This document shows, in pieces, positions 1-8,284 of a stretch of 64,000 nt of DNA. The number at the start of each line of letters is the position of its first letter. The stretch's first letter is position 1. The DNA is from Serpentinimonas barnesii (GTDB taxonomy: Bacteria > Pseudomonadota > Gammaproteobacteria > Burkholderiales > Burkholderiaceae_C), in NCBI RefSeq assembly GCF_000696225.1, contig NZ_BAWN01000013.1, forward strand, positions 1 to 64,000, written 5' to 3'. The translations under genes and the position numbers were made by a program. The notes under the pieces are model-generated. The model saw nothing but the letters and a program-made list of their open reading frames with translations. It did no database searches and was not told where the DNA came from.

Positions 1-9
1 AAAAAAAAA

Positions 10-54
10 CCCGCCATTGGCGGGTTTTTAAAGAACCCACCTTGCGGTGGGTTC
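10..54 (-). terminator. double intrinsic terminator after actP
   Basis: Two hairpins lie back to back just past the actP stop codon. The one nearer actP has the stem GAACCCACC/GGTGGGTTC (33-54). The second has CCCGCC/GGCGGG (10-24) and is flanked by A-runs and T-runs on both sides, so on the minus strand it ends in a run of about nine U. The second hairpin could also stop transcription arriving on the plus strand. Confidence 0.85.
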
Positions 55-75
55 CAAGGGATCGTGCGAACGGTG

Positions 76-1695
76 TTATCCGCGGTGTGCAGCCGCCATG
101 AACTCGCGGGCGTTGCCCGTGTTCTTGGTCAACAGGCTCACCACAAAGATCGACAGCAGGGCCGCCGGCACGCCGTAGAGCGCTGGGTTGCCCAGCACGC
201 GGATGCCAGCAATCTCTGGCACGGCCGAGAAACGGGCGAAGGTGAAGGTCAGCGAGACGATCAGGCCCACCACCAAACCGGCAATCACGCCTTCTTTGGT
301 CAGACCAGTCCACCAGACCGACAGGATCAGCACCGGGGCGAAGGTCGAGGCAGCGATACCGAAGCACATGGCCACCAGGATGGCAACGTTCTGGTCTTTG
401 AGCCAGATCGAAGCCACCAAGGCGATCACGGTCAGCACGACGGCACCCATTTTGGCGAACGCCACACGCTCACGGTCGGTGCTGTTGGGGCGCAACACGC
501 CGGCATAGACGTCGTGCGACAGGCTGGTGGTCATGGAGATCAGCAGACCCACCGCCGTGCTCAGCATGGCTGCCATGGCACCGGCTGCGATCAGGCCCAA
601 CACCACTTCACCCCCTAGTGCCTGACCAAGCATGGGAATGGCCAAGTTGGTGGCTTGACCGCGCTGGCCAGCTTGCAGCATTTTGATCAACTCAGGGTAG
701 AGGATCATCATGGTGGCAAAGCCGACGAACAGCACCGCAACGTAGAACACCGCCAAGCCGATGATGGTGATTTCGGCACCTTTCTTGGCGTCTTTGGCGT
801 CTTTCACGGTGTAGAAGCGGATCAGGATGTGTGGCAGACCGGCTACACCGAGCAGCAGACCCAGCACCAGACTGACCTGGTTCCAGACGTCGGGGGTTGC
901 AACACCGGGTGTGAGCGCATTGGGCAGGTTTTCAAACCCGGCGCGGACCGCTTCGGCCAGCACAAACGGGCCGTAAGCGCCTTCGACCGCGGGCGGCACC
1001 ACCACTTGAGCCATCACCCCTACGGCAGCGGTGGGCGGAACGGTGTCCATGGCTTGGCTGATGATGGCAAAGGGGTTGCCACCAAAGTAAACCAGCGTTG
1101 CCAGCACGAACAGCAGCAGCATCGCCACCAACAAGATCACACCCTGAATGGCTTGGTTGTAGGTTGTGCCCATCATGCCACCCAGAATCACCATCAGGCC
1201 CATGATGATCGCCGAAACGAACACCGTGACCATGTAATCCCAGCCCAACAGCAACTGGAACAGGTGACCCGCACCCACGATCTGCGGCACCAGGTAGAGC
1301 GTGCCGATGACCACCGTGGTGAACATCGCCAGGAACTTCAGGCTGCGGCCGCCAAAGCGCCCGACCAGCACGTCACCGACGGTGAACTTGCCTGAGCTTT
1401 TCAGCGGGCCAGCCAGTGCCACCAGCACAAAAATCCAGGCGCCAAAGAAGCCGATGGCGATCCACCAGCTATCGATGCCAACCAGCGCAATCGCACCGGC
1501 CACACCCAGGAAGCTCGCCGCCGAGCAGTAGTCGCCAAACATGGCCCAGCCATTGAGGCGCGGGGAGATTTTGCCGCCAGCGACGTAGAAGTCGGTGGTG
1601 GTGGTGGTTTGTTTTTTGCCCCACCAACTGATGTAGACCACCAGTATCAAACTGACGACCAGAATGGCAAAGGCAATTGGGTTTTCAAAGTTCAT
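76..1695 (-). CDS. actP: cation/acetate symporter ActP
   Basis: This 539-residue polytopic protein belongs to the sodium:solute symporter family and is expected to import acetate and similar short carboxylates with a cation across the inner membrane. It has about 13 hydrophobic segments. The N-terminal DFYVAGG and GDYCSAASFLG stretches match the ActP/PutP signature region. The length fits ActP (about 550), although there is no cleavable signal like that of the E. coli protein. The start overlaps the stop of the small upstream membrane gene by 4 bp (ATGA), the usual arrangement for this permease and its partner. A double terminator follows. Acetate as substrate is inferred from the family. Confidence 0.87.
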   Translation of the reverse strand: MNFENPIAFAILVVSLILVVYISWWGKKQTTTTTDFYVAGGKISPRLNGWAMFGDYCSAASFLGVAGAIALVGIDSWWIAIGFFGAWIFVLVALAGPLKSSGKFTVGDVLVGRFGGRSLKFLAMFTTVVIGTLYLVPQIVGAGHLFQLLLGWDYMVTVFVSAIIMGLMVILGGMMGTTYNQAIQGVILLVAMLLLFVLATLVYFGGNPFAIISQAMDTVPPTAAVGVMAQVVVPPAVEGAYGPFVLAEAVRAGFENLPNALTPGVATPDVWNQVSLVLGLLLGVAGLPHILIRFYTVKDAKDAKKGAEITIIGLAVFYVAVLFVGFATMMILYPELIKMLQAGQRGQATNLAIPMLGQALGGEVVLGLIAAGAMAAMLSTAVGLLISMTTSLSHDVYAGVLRPNSTDRERVAFAKMGAVVLTVIALVASIWLKDQNVAILVAMCFGIAASTFAPVLILSVWWTGLTKEGVIAGLVVGLIVSLTFTFARFSAVPEIAGIRVLGNPALYGVPAALLSIFVVSLLTKNTGNAREFMAAAHRG

Positions 1696-1967
1696 GATTT
1701 ACCCCCTTTGTCTTGGTTCAGACACATGCGGGTCACCACCAAGCCGACGACGAACACCAGCGTGGCGGTGTAGAGCGCCAGCGGCAAGCCGAGGATTTCG
1801 ATCTGACCGATTTGCTTGAAGTCGCGCGTCGCGATCACGGCAGCCACGAAATACGTGACACAAAAAATGGCCAGTAGGCCCAGGGCCGCGCCAAGCTTGC
1901 GCTTGATCACGCCCTCGTCGTACACGACGCCGGGCGGTGCCGCGTCTTTCGTACTGGGGTTAGTCAT
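1692..1967 (-). CDS. small DUF485-like membrane partner of ActP
   Basis: This 91-residue protein has two hydrophobic segments, at about residues 25-48 and 57-80, and short charged ends. Small two-helix proteins of the DUF485 (YjcH) type are typically encoded immediately upstream of actP and are thought to assist or belong to the permease. The coding region overlaps actP by 4 bp. The start codon has a good ribosome binding site (AAAGGAA about 7 nt upstream). I lean to DUF485 over the similar DUF4212 family, but the two are hard to separate by eye. Confidence 0.78.
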   Translation of the reverse strand: MTNPSTKDAAPPGVVYDEGVIKRKLGAALGLLAIFCVTYFVAAVIATRDFKQIGQIEILGLPLALYTATLVFVVGLVVTRMCLNQDKGGKS

Positions 1968-2108
1968 GAATGGGTTCCTTTCTGGATCAGCCCGGGATGG
2001 GTCGAATCACACCTGAAACGGCGGCTTGCGCCACCGCGCCAGAACGCTGCCGCAAGAGGCCAAGCAACGCTCAGGCACGGACTGTCGAGCCCGATTCTTA
2101 CAGCCAAC

Positions 2109-2792
2109 TTATGAACACCACCCAAGTTCCCCGGTCCTAGGGTATGTCCTAGGAAACTCCTTGCAAAAAGCAAAGGAAACGGTAGTGCGCGGCCACGTAT
2201 CGGCCTGCGGGGTGGCGCCGGGGCTGGCCCCGTAGAGCCACTGGCAGGCCCGGATGACGCCAGCGTGGCAGAGCCAGACCACATCGCCCGGCCCATCCGA
2301 CGCCTGCTCGATCAGGGCCGCCTGCACGCGCTGCAGCAGTTGGCGCACCGACTCGCCCCCGCCCACGCGCGCATCAGCAAAATCGCGCACCCAGGCGTCT
2401 ACGGCGGCCTCGCCGATGTCGCTCCAGCGCCGCCCTTCCCAGACCCCGAAGTCGAGCTCGTCGAGCCGCGCGTCGGCGCCGCCGGGCTGCAGGTCGGAGC
2501 GCAAGGCCAACAGCTCTTGTGCCAGCAATCGGGTGCGCTGGCGCGTGCTGCTGCGCAGCCGTGCACCAGCAGGCAAACGGCTGGCCAGGCTGCGGGCCAG
2601 TTCTTGGGTTGCCAGCGGATCGGCCGGCCAATCGAGCCGCCCGTAGCAGGTGGCACTCGCCGGTTCCACCGGGCACAGCACGCTGGCATGGCGCACCAGC
2701 CACAGGCTGCCCTGGGCCGCTGCGTCAGGTGCGGGGGCGGGGGCGGGTGTGTGCGCGGCTTGCGGGGCCGGGCTGGCTGGGTTGGGCTTCAT
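2109..2792 (-). CDS. cobC: alpha-ribazole phosphatase (histidine phosphatase)
   Basis: This 227-residue histidine phosphatase is expected to remove the 5' phosphate from alpha-ribazole phosphate (or from adenosylcobalamin phosphate) in nucleotide-loop assembly. The catalytic LVRHASV motif is at about residues 33-39 and the second histidine is in LCHAGV near residue 178. The first 28 residues are a Pro/Ala-rich extension. The start at 2792 is the ATG 14 bp below cobS; a longer open frame upstream is only read-through over cobS. The last 15-20 residues (after WPRTTVSF) do not look like the family and are read from what appears to be the actP control region. Last gene of the corrinoid operon. 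Confidence 0.82.
   Translation of the reverse strand: MKPNPASPAPQAAHTPAPAPAPDAAAQGSLWLVRHASVLCPVEPASATCYGRLDWPADPLATQELARSLASRLPAGARLRSSTRQRTRLLAQELLALRSDLQPGGADARLDELDFGVWEGRRWSDIGEAAVDAWVRDFADARVGGGESVRQLLQRVQAALIEQASDGPGDVVWLCHAGVIRACQWLYGASPGATPQADTWPRTTVSFAFCKEFPRTYPRTGELGWCS
2135..2154. promoter_or_regulatory. candidate operator upstream of the actP operon
   Basis: The stretch TCCTAGGGTATGTCCTAGGA contains two CCTAGG hexamers 12 bp apart and an imperfect inverted repeat TAGGG-N4-TCCTA (2138-2151). It lies about 171 bp upstream of the small-partner start, and about 34 bp (centre to centre) upstream of a weak -10-like CATAAG on the minus strand (2108-2113), the spacing expected of an activator touching RNA polymerase. 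Similar sites lie near 32100 and 38291. It overlaps the 3' end of the cobC reading frame. The function is inferred. Confidence 0.45.
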
Positions 2793-2806
2793 GCAGCGCT
2801 CCCCGT

Positions 2807-3622
2807 TCAGCCGGCAACACCCGGCCACTGCAGCGCCAGCCCCAGCAGCAGCCCGAGGGCGGCGGCTTGCTGCATCGCACCCAGCCCGTCGCCGGTGTAG
2901 CCGCCCAGGCGGCGCAGCAGCCAGCGCCCCATCCACACCGCGCCCAGCAGCGCCCCCAGCAGGCCGGCGAACAGCTCGATGGCCGACACCCACCACAGGC
3001 CTGGCGCCACCAGCAGCGCCGCCAGCACCAGCGCCCCCAGCAAGCCGCGCCCCGAGAGGCCATCGGCCAGCGGTTTCGATTTGGCGCCGGCCAAATCGCC
3101 CACATGGCGCTGCCGGTGCAGCATCCACAGCGGGGCGCAGCGCGACACCGTGTGCGCCCACACCAACGCCACCAGCGCCAGCGCCACATCGGTTTGCAGC
3201 AAGGTGGCCAGCAAGGCGCACTGGGCCAGCAGCGCCACCCCCAGCGCCAGCGCCCCGTAGCTGCCAATGCGCGAGTCTTTCATGATCTCGAGCGCGCGCC
3301 CGCGCTCGGCCGAGCCGCCCAGGCCATCGAAGGTATCGGCCAGCCCGTCTTCGTGAAAAGCCCCGGTGAGCAGCAGTCCACATGCCAACGCCACCACGGC
3401 CGCCACCCAAGCGGCGGCCGGCACGGCGGGCAGCAGCCACCACAGCGCCACCATGGCGGCGGCGGCCAACACGCCCACCAGCGCGCCCACCAGCGGGAAG
3501 TACGGCGCCGATTCGCGCAGCAAACGCGGGCTGTAGCCGACCCAGTCGGCCAGCCGGCCCGTGACCGGGATGCGCGTCAAAAATTGCAGCGCCAGCAAGA
3601 AACGGCGCAAGGCGTTGGCCAT
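2807..3622 (-). CDS. cobS: adenosylcobinamide-GDP ribazoletransferase
   Basis: This 271-residue integral membrane enzyme joins adenosylcobinamide-GDP to alpha-ribazole (or its phosphate), the last assembly step of adenosylcobalamin. The N-terminus LLALQFLTRIPV and the acidic stretch FHEDGLADTFDGLGG (near residue 90) are hallmark CobS motifs, with the acidic residues likely binding Mg2+. Several hydrophobic segments follow. The length is slightly above the usual 250. A 90-bp gap separates it from cobT, the largest inside the operon, and the start has a GGAG-type binding site. cobC follows 14 bp later. Confidence 0.9.
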   Translation of the reverse strand: MANALRRFLLALQFLTRIPVTGRLADWVGYSPRLLRESAPYFPLVGALVGVLAAAAMVALWWLLPAVPAAAWVAAVVALACGLLLTGAFHEDGLADTFDGLGGSAERGRALEIMKDSRIGSYGALALGVALLAQCALLATLLQTDVALALVALVWAHTVSRCAPLWMLHRQRHVGDLAGAKSKPLADGLSGRGLLGALVLAALLVAPGLWWVSAIELFAGLLGALLGAVWMGRWLLRRLGGYTGDGLGAMQQAAALGLLLGLALQWPGVAG

Positions 3623-3712
3623 GGGATTTACTCCGGGGTGCGGATCGAGGCTGGCGCGGCGAAGCGGTTGCCAGCGTGGGGCTGGATAGATGGCGGGCTT
3701 AACTTGGCGAGG

Positions 3713-4765
3713 TTATAGCGCCACCGACTGGCTCACCCCGGCGGACTCGAAACTGGCCATCTGCTCCAGCAGCGTGCAGGCCGAGACCAACAGCGGCCAG
3801 GCCAGCGCCGCGCCCGAGCCCTCGCCCAGCCGCAAACCCAGGCGCAGCAAGGGTTCGGCCCCCAGCAGCTCCAGCAGCCGGGCGTGGCCGCGCTCGGCGC
3901 CGCAGTGGGCAAAGACGCAGCGCTGCAACAGCGCCGGCTGCAAGCGCGCCGCCACCAGCACCGCGGCCCCGGTGATGAAACCATCGACCACGATCACGCG
4001 CCGCTGCGCCGCCGCTTCCAGCACCGCCCCGACCAAGGCGGCGATCTCGAAACCGCCCAAGGCTGCCAGCGCATCCAGCGGTTCCTGGGCCTGCGCGTGC
4101 AACTGCAACACCGCGCGCAGCACGGCGGTCTTGCGCTGCACCCCGGCGGCATCCAGCCCGGTGCCGGCCCCGGTGCAGTCTTCGATCGGCACCCCGCCCA
4201 AGCGCGCCAGCAGCAGCGCCGCGGCCGAGGTGTTGCCTATGCCCATCTCGCCCAGCAGCAGCGCGTTGCCCGGCAGGCTGCGCACCACGGCGGCCCCATG
4301 CCCCAGCGCGGCCCGGCACTGCGCCGCACTCATGGCCGGTTGCAGGCTGGAGTCGGCGCTGCCCTGCGCCACCTTGCAGGCACGCAAAGCCGGGTGCGCG
4401 GGCAGCTCGGCGCGCACGCCGCAGTCGAGCACCGTCAGCGCCAGCCCGTGCTGGCGCGCCAGCACGCTCACCGCCGCGCCACCGGCCAGAAAGTTGAGCA
4501 CCATCTGCGCCGTGACCTCACTCGGGTAGGCCGACACGCCCTGCGCCGCCAGCCCGTGGTCGGCGGCGCACACCAGCAACTGCGGCTGCTGCAACTGCGG
4601 CGCCTCGGTGCCCAGGATCAGGCCGATGCGCAGCGCCAGCGCCTCGATCTGCCCCAGCGAACCCAAGGGCTTGGTCTTGCCGTCGAGGCGCTGCTGCAGG
4701 CGCGTGCGCAGCGCGGCCGGGTTGAGGGCGTCGAGATCGGCCAGTTCGGGCGGGTTCCAGTTCAT
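3713..4765 (-). CDS. cobT: nicotinate-nucleotide--dimethylbenzimidazole phosphoribosyltransferase
   Basis: This 350-residue soluble enzyme makes alpha-ribazole phosphate from nicotinate mononucleotide and the lower-ligand base. The N-terminal DGKTKPLGSLGQIE motif, the VCAADHG stretch and the C-terminal RLGEGSGAA, whose Glu is the catalytic base in known CobT, are all present. I chose the ATG at 4765 over an upstream in-frame TTG because family members begin near this point. No clear Shine-Dalgarno sequence precedes it, and it starts 30 bp after the cobQ stop. It supplies the substrate for CobS encoded next. Confidence 0.92.
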   Translation of the reverse strand: MNWNPPELADLDALNPAALRTRLQQRLDGKTKPLGSLGQIEALALRIGLILGTEAPQLQQPQLLVCAADHGLAAQGVSAYPSEVTAQMVLNFLAGGAAVSVLARQHGLALTVLDCGVRAELPAHPALRACKVAQGSADSSLQPAMSAAQCRAALGHGAAVVRSLPGNALLLGEMGIGNTSAAALLLARLGGVPIEDCTGAGTGLDAAGVQRKTAVLRAVLQLHAQAQEPLDALAALGGFEIAALVGAVLEAAAQRRVIVVDGFITGAAVLVAARLQPALLQRCVFAHCGAERGHARLLELLGAEPLLRLGLRLGEGSGAALAWPLLVSACTLLEQMASFESAGVSQSVAL

Positions 4766-4795
4766 GGTGGCTTTCGGGAGGTGCAATAAAAAAGT

Positions 4796-6289
4796 TTAGG
4801 GCTCCAGCAGCGCCGCCAGCGCGCCGGGTGCGAAATGGGCCGCCACGTGGTCGGCTAGGCGATCGAACACCTGATCGGGCAACGGCACCGCCGCCCCGAA
4901 CAGGGCCTGCAACACGGCGGGCTGCTCAAACAGGCCGTGCAGATACAGCCCCAGCACATTGCCTGCTGCGTTGCACCAGCCCAAGGGCTGGCCGCTGGCG
5001 CGGTGGTGCAGGGCCGCCAGCAAGGGCTGGCCAGCGGCCACCCGGGCGGCATCGGCTTGGGTTTGCCCGTGGTGGATTTCGTAGCCTTGCACCGGCAGCC
5101 CCTGCAAGGCGGCCCACGGCCCCTGCGCCAGCGCCGGGCTGGCAAAGACCGCCTCGGTGGGCGTGACGGTTTTGTGGCGCGCAAACTGCGTCAGCAGCGG
5201 CAGCAGGCCGAGCCCGGCGGCGTTGCCGTCGATGCCGTGCGCATCTTGCAGCGCCTGGCCCAGCATTTGCAGGCCGCCGCAGATGCCCAGCACCGCCCCA
5301 CCGCGCGCCGCGTGCTGCGCCAGCGCCCCATCCAGCCCTTGCGTGCGCAACCAGGCCAAGTCGGCCGCCGTTTGTTTGCTGCCGGGCAGGATGACCCAGT
5401 CTGCTGCGGCCAGATCGGCCGGCTGGCGCGCCCACAGCAGCCGCAGACCGGGCACCTGGCTCAGCGGCTGGAACTCGTCGAGGTTGCTGATGTGCGGGCC
5501 AGCCAAGATGGCCACCGTCAGGCGCAAAGGCCCGGCCGCCTGGCCCGCAGCGGGCCCGTACCAGCCGTCCTCTTCGGGCAGCCCATGCTGGCGCAGCAGG
5601 GGCACAGTCGCCAGCGTGGGCACGCCGGTGAGCTGCTGCAACTGCTGCGGCCCCGGTGCCAGCAGGCTGGCATCACCCCGGAAGCGATTCAGTACGAAGC
5701 CGCGCAACAAGGCCCGCTCGGCTTCGGGCAGCAGCGCCCAAGTGCCGTAGAGGTGGGCAAAGGCACCGCCGCGGTCGATGTCGCTCACCAGCAGGCAGCG
5801 CGCTTGGGTGTGCCGCGCCACGCGCAGGTTCACGATGTCGCTGTCCATCAGGTTGATTTCGGCCGGGGAACCCGCCCCTTCGATGACGACCAGATCGTGC
5901 GCTGCGCGCAGTTCGTCCAAGGCCTGCGCCACCGTCGGCCACAGCCGCTGGCTGCGCTCGCGCCAGGGCATGGCGCCCAGTTCCGCGCTGACTTGGCCCA
6001 GCAGCACCACCTGCGAGCGGGTGTCGGCCTCGGGCTTGAGCAGCACCGGGTTCATGCGCACCTCGGGCCGCACCCCGGCCGCCAGCGCCTGAAAATACTG
6101 GGCGCTGCCGATTTCGCCCCAACCGCCCCCCGTGGTGGCCACCACGCGCGCGTTGTTGCTCATGTTCTGCGCCTTGAACGGGGCCACCTTGAGGCCCAAG
6201 CGGGCGTAGTGGCGGCACAGGGCGGTGGCGATCCAGCTCTTGCCCGCGCCGCTGCTGGTGCCCAGCACCATGATGCAGGGGGCGCTCAT
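4796..6289 (-). CDS. cobQ: cobyric acid synthase
   Basis: This 497-residue glutamine-dependent amidotransferase amidates the b, d, e and g carboxylates of adenosylcobyrinate a,c-diamide. An N-terminal dethiobiotin-synthetase-like ATPase carries the P-loop LGTSSGAGKS (about residues 8-17). A C-terminal class I glutaminase-like domain carries the nucleophile Cys in GICGGLQMLG and a conserved GYEIHHG histidine. The ATG at 6289 overlaps the stop of the upstream gene by 4 bp. The much longer open frame upstream is a read-through in an alternate frame of that gene. The 497 residues match the usual CobQ length. Confidence 0.93.
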   Translation of the reverse strand: MSAPCIMVLGTSSGAGKSWIATALCRHYARLGLKVAPFKAQNMSNNARVVATTGGGWGEIGSAQYFQALAAGVRPEVRMNPVLLKPEADTRSQVVLLGQVSAELGAMPWRERSQRLWPTVAQALDELRAAHDLVVIEGAGSPAEINLMDSDIVNLRVARHTQARCLLVSDIDRGGAFAHLYGTWALLPEAERALLRGFVLNRFRGDASLLAPGPQQLQQLTGVPTLATVPLLRQHGLPEEDGWYGPAAGQAAGPLRLTVAILAGPHISNLDEFQPLSQVPGLRLLWARQPADLAAADWVILPGSKQTAADLAWLRTQGLDGALAQHAARGGAVLGICGGLQMLGQALQDAHGIDGNAAGLGLLPLLTQFARHKTVTPTEAVFASPALAQGPWAALQGLPVQGYEIHHGQTQADAARVAAGQPLLAALHHRASGQPLGWCNAAGNVLGLYLHGLFEQPAVLQALFGAAVPLPDQVFDRLADHVAAHFAPGALAALLEP

Positions 6290-7290
6290 GCTGCCGCCTC
6301 CGTGCCGCCTAGGCTGTCCAGCGCCCGCAGCAAGGCTTGCGCAGCCGCGTCTGGCTGTGCGCTCAAGCGCCACCAGCCGGGCAAGCCGAACGAGGTGGCA
6401 TCGCGCAACTTGATGCCCCGCGCCCGCAGTGCTTGTGTCGGCAGCGGCAGTGGCGGCTTGGCGCAGAAGAAGGGAGTATGGCTGGGCAAAGCGCACCAGC
6501 CCCGGCGCAATAGCTGTTGTTGCAGGCGCTCCTTGCGCCGTTGCAGCTCGGGCAGGCACCCTTGCACCCATGCCTGCACCGGCGGTTGGCACCACTGCTG
6601 CAACAGGGCCACACCGTGGCTGCCCACCGGCCAAGAGGCGGCCAAGAATTCCAGCTCCCGCCGCATGGGGGCCAGCGCTGGCGGCGCAATCGCGTAGGCA
6701 GCCCGCACCCCGGTCAGGCCCAGGGCTTTGTTGGGTGACCAAATCTGCCAGCAACGCTGGCGCTGCTCGGGCGTCAAGGTGGGCACCCCATCGAGCCGGA
6801 GCGGCACGTAGGCGCAGTCCAAAGCCACCACGGCGCGACCATGGCCCAGCAGCGCAGCCACCACTGCGGGGCTTTCGTTTTGCCCCAATGGGCTGCCGGG
6901 TTCGCACAGCCAAGCCAGCTTGGCCTGCAGGGGGTCATCGGTGTGCTCCAACCCCCATGCGGCTGCCGCCTGGGCGTAGTCGCCATAGGCGTGGCGCGGC
7001 CACCAGACTTCGATCTGCCCCCGCTGCCGCGCCCAAGCCGACAGGCGCTGCACCCACTCGCTGGCACTGGTGCCCAACAAAATGCACTCGGGCTCGACCC
7101 CGTGCAAACCGGCCAAGGCGCGGCGCAAGGCCGTGTAGGCCGGGTCTGGGTAGCGGCCGGAATCGGCTTGTCGCACCGCAGCCTCGACGGCTGGGCAGGG
7201 CCCGCAGGCGTTGGCGTTGGATGAAAAATCCCATTGGGCCGCGCCTTGCTTGTCGGTGCCGCCGTGTACCCGCCCATCCACGGTGCTCAT
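6286..7290 (-). CDS. cobD: threonine-phosphate decarboxylase (PLP)
   Basis: This 334-residue fold-type I PLP enzyme is expected to decarboxylate L-threonine-O-3-phosphate to (R)-1-amino-2-propanol phosphate, the linker that CbiB attaches to cobyric acid. N-terminal HGG and DFSSNANACGP match the CobD/CobC aminotransferase signature. The PLP lysine is in SPNKALGLTGVRAAY. Names differ between organisms: this is Salmonella CobD, annotated as CobC in several proteobacteria. The ATG at 7290 overlaps cbiB by 4 bp and the stop overlaps cobQ by 4 bp, so translation of the three genes is probably coupled. Confidence 0.88.
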   Translation of the reverse strand: MSTVDGRVHGGTDKQGAAQWDFSSNANACGPCPAVEAAVRQADSGRYPDPAYTALRRALAGLHGVEPECILLGTSASEWVQRLSAWARQRGQIEVWWPRHAYGDYAQAAAAWGLEHTDDPLQAKLAWLCEPGSPLGQNESPAVVAALLGHGRAVVALDCAYVPLRLDGVPTLTPEQRQRCWQIWSPNKALGLTGVRAAYAIAPPALAPMRRELEFLAASWPVGSHGVALLQQWCQPPVQAWVQGCLPELQRRKERLQQQLLRRGWCALPSHTPFFCAKPPLPLPTQALRARGIKLRDATSFGLPGWWRLSAQPDAAAQALLRALDSLGGTEAAA

Positions 7291-8276
7291 GCCCAGCCCC
7301 TGTGCTGCAGCGCCGCAATGCAGGCCGCTGCAGCCGCCAGCAAGCCCGCAGCCAGCCACAGGGTGTGGCCGCACAGGGCGATGGCCCTTGGGGTGCAGTC
7401 TGCGGTGGGCGCAGCGGCGTGTTCATTGAGCGCGTACACACCGGGCTTGCACAAGCGCACGTTCAAAGCCAGCGCCAAGGCACCCATGGGCCAGCCCCCG
7501 TTGGGCGAGGGGGTGCGGCGCGCCTGCTGCGGCAGCGCCCGCAAGCGCCGCACCGGGCCCCAGGCCAGCAACAGCAGCCCGGTCAAGCGAGCGGGCAGCC
7601 ACGACAACACATCGTCGGCCCGCGCGGCCCAATGGCCCGCCCACGTCCAGATGCGGCCGTTGCGCTCGCCGCGGTAGCCCCACATGGCGTCAGCGGTGTT
7701 GGCCCAGCGGTACAGCGCCGCACCAGGCAAGCCGGCCACGGTAAACCAGAACAGGGGGGCCACCACGGAATCGTTGAGGTTTTCTGACAGCGTGGACAGC
7801 GCCGCCTGGCGCACAGCGGTTTCGTCCAGCGACGACACCTCGCGGCTAACCAGCCGCGACACTTGCGCGCGCCCGGCTGGCAGCGACACCGCCAGGGCGG
7901 TCTCCACCTGCTGCACCTCTTGGCGCAACATGCGCCACGCCAGCAAGGGCTTGAGCAACAAGCCCAGCAGCACGGCCTGCAGCCAGAGCGGCACCCAAGC
8001 CACCAGGCCCACCAGCAGCGCGGCACAGCCCGCCACCACCGTGGCCCCCGCCATCCAGCCCAGCGCGCCACGGCCCCATGGGCCCCAGCGCTTCTCGGCA
8101 CCGACTTGGGCCGGTGGCGCCGCCCAGCGGCCCAGCCACGCCAAGGCCCAGCCCATGGCCACCACCGGATGCCAGCGCAGCGGTGGCTCACCCAGCCAGC
8201 GGTCTGCCAGCAGGGCCACCCCAATCGCCACCCCAGGGCTGAGAACGGCGATCCAAGTGGGGGCAAGGTCTTGCAT
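7287..8276 (-). CDS. cbiB: adenosylcobinamide-phosphate synthase
   Basis: This 329-residue integral membrane protein attaches aminopropanol phosphate to adenosylcobyric acid. The N-terminal DRWLGEPPLRWHPVVAMG motif and the SREVSSLDE and LSENLNDSVVAPLFW stretches are strong CbiB hallmarks. Four or more hydrophobic segments are visible and the length is typical (about 320). It lies between cobO (8 bp away) and the gene whose product supplies its substrate (4 bp overlap). A second, divergent membrane protein with only weak likeness is encoded at 62214-63155; this one is the true biosynthetic enzyme. Confidence 0.93.
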   Translation of the reverse strand: MQDLAPTWIAVLSPGVAIGVALLADRWLGEPPLRWHPVVAMGWALAWLGRWAAPPAQVGAEKRWGPWGRGALGWMAGATVVAGCAALLVGLVAWVPLWLQAVLLGLLLKPLLAWRMLRQEVQQVETALAVSLPAGRAQVSRLVSREVSSLDETAVRQAALSTLSENLNDSVVAPLFWFTVAGLPGAALYRWANTADAMWGYRGERNGRIWTWAGHWAARADDVLSWLPARLTGLLLLAWGPVRRLRALPQQARRTPSPNGGWPMGALALALNVRLCKPGVYALNEHAAAPTADCTPRAIALCGHTLWLAAGLLAAAAACIAALQHRGWA

Positions 8277-8284
8277 CTCAGGCC

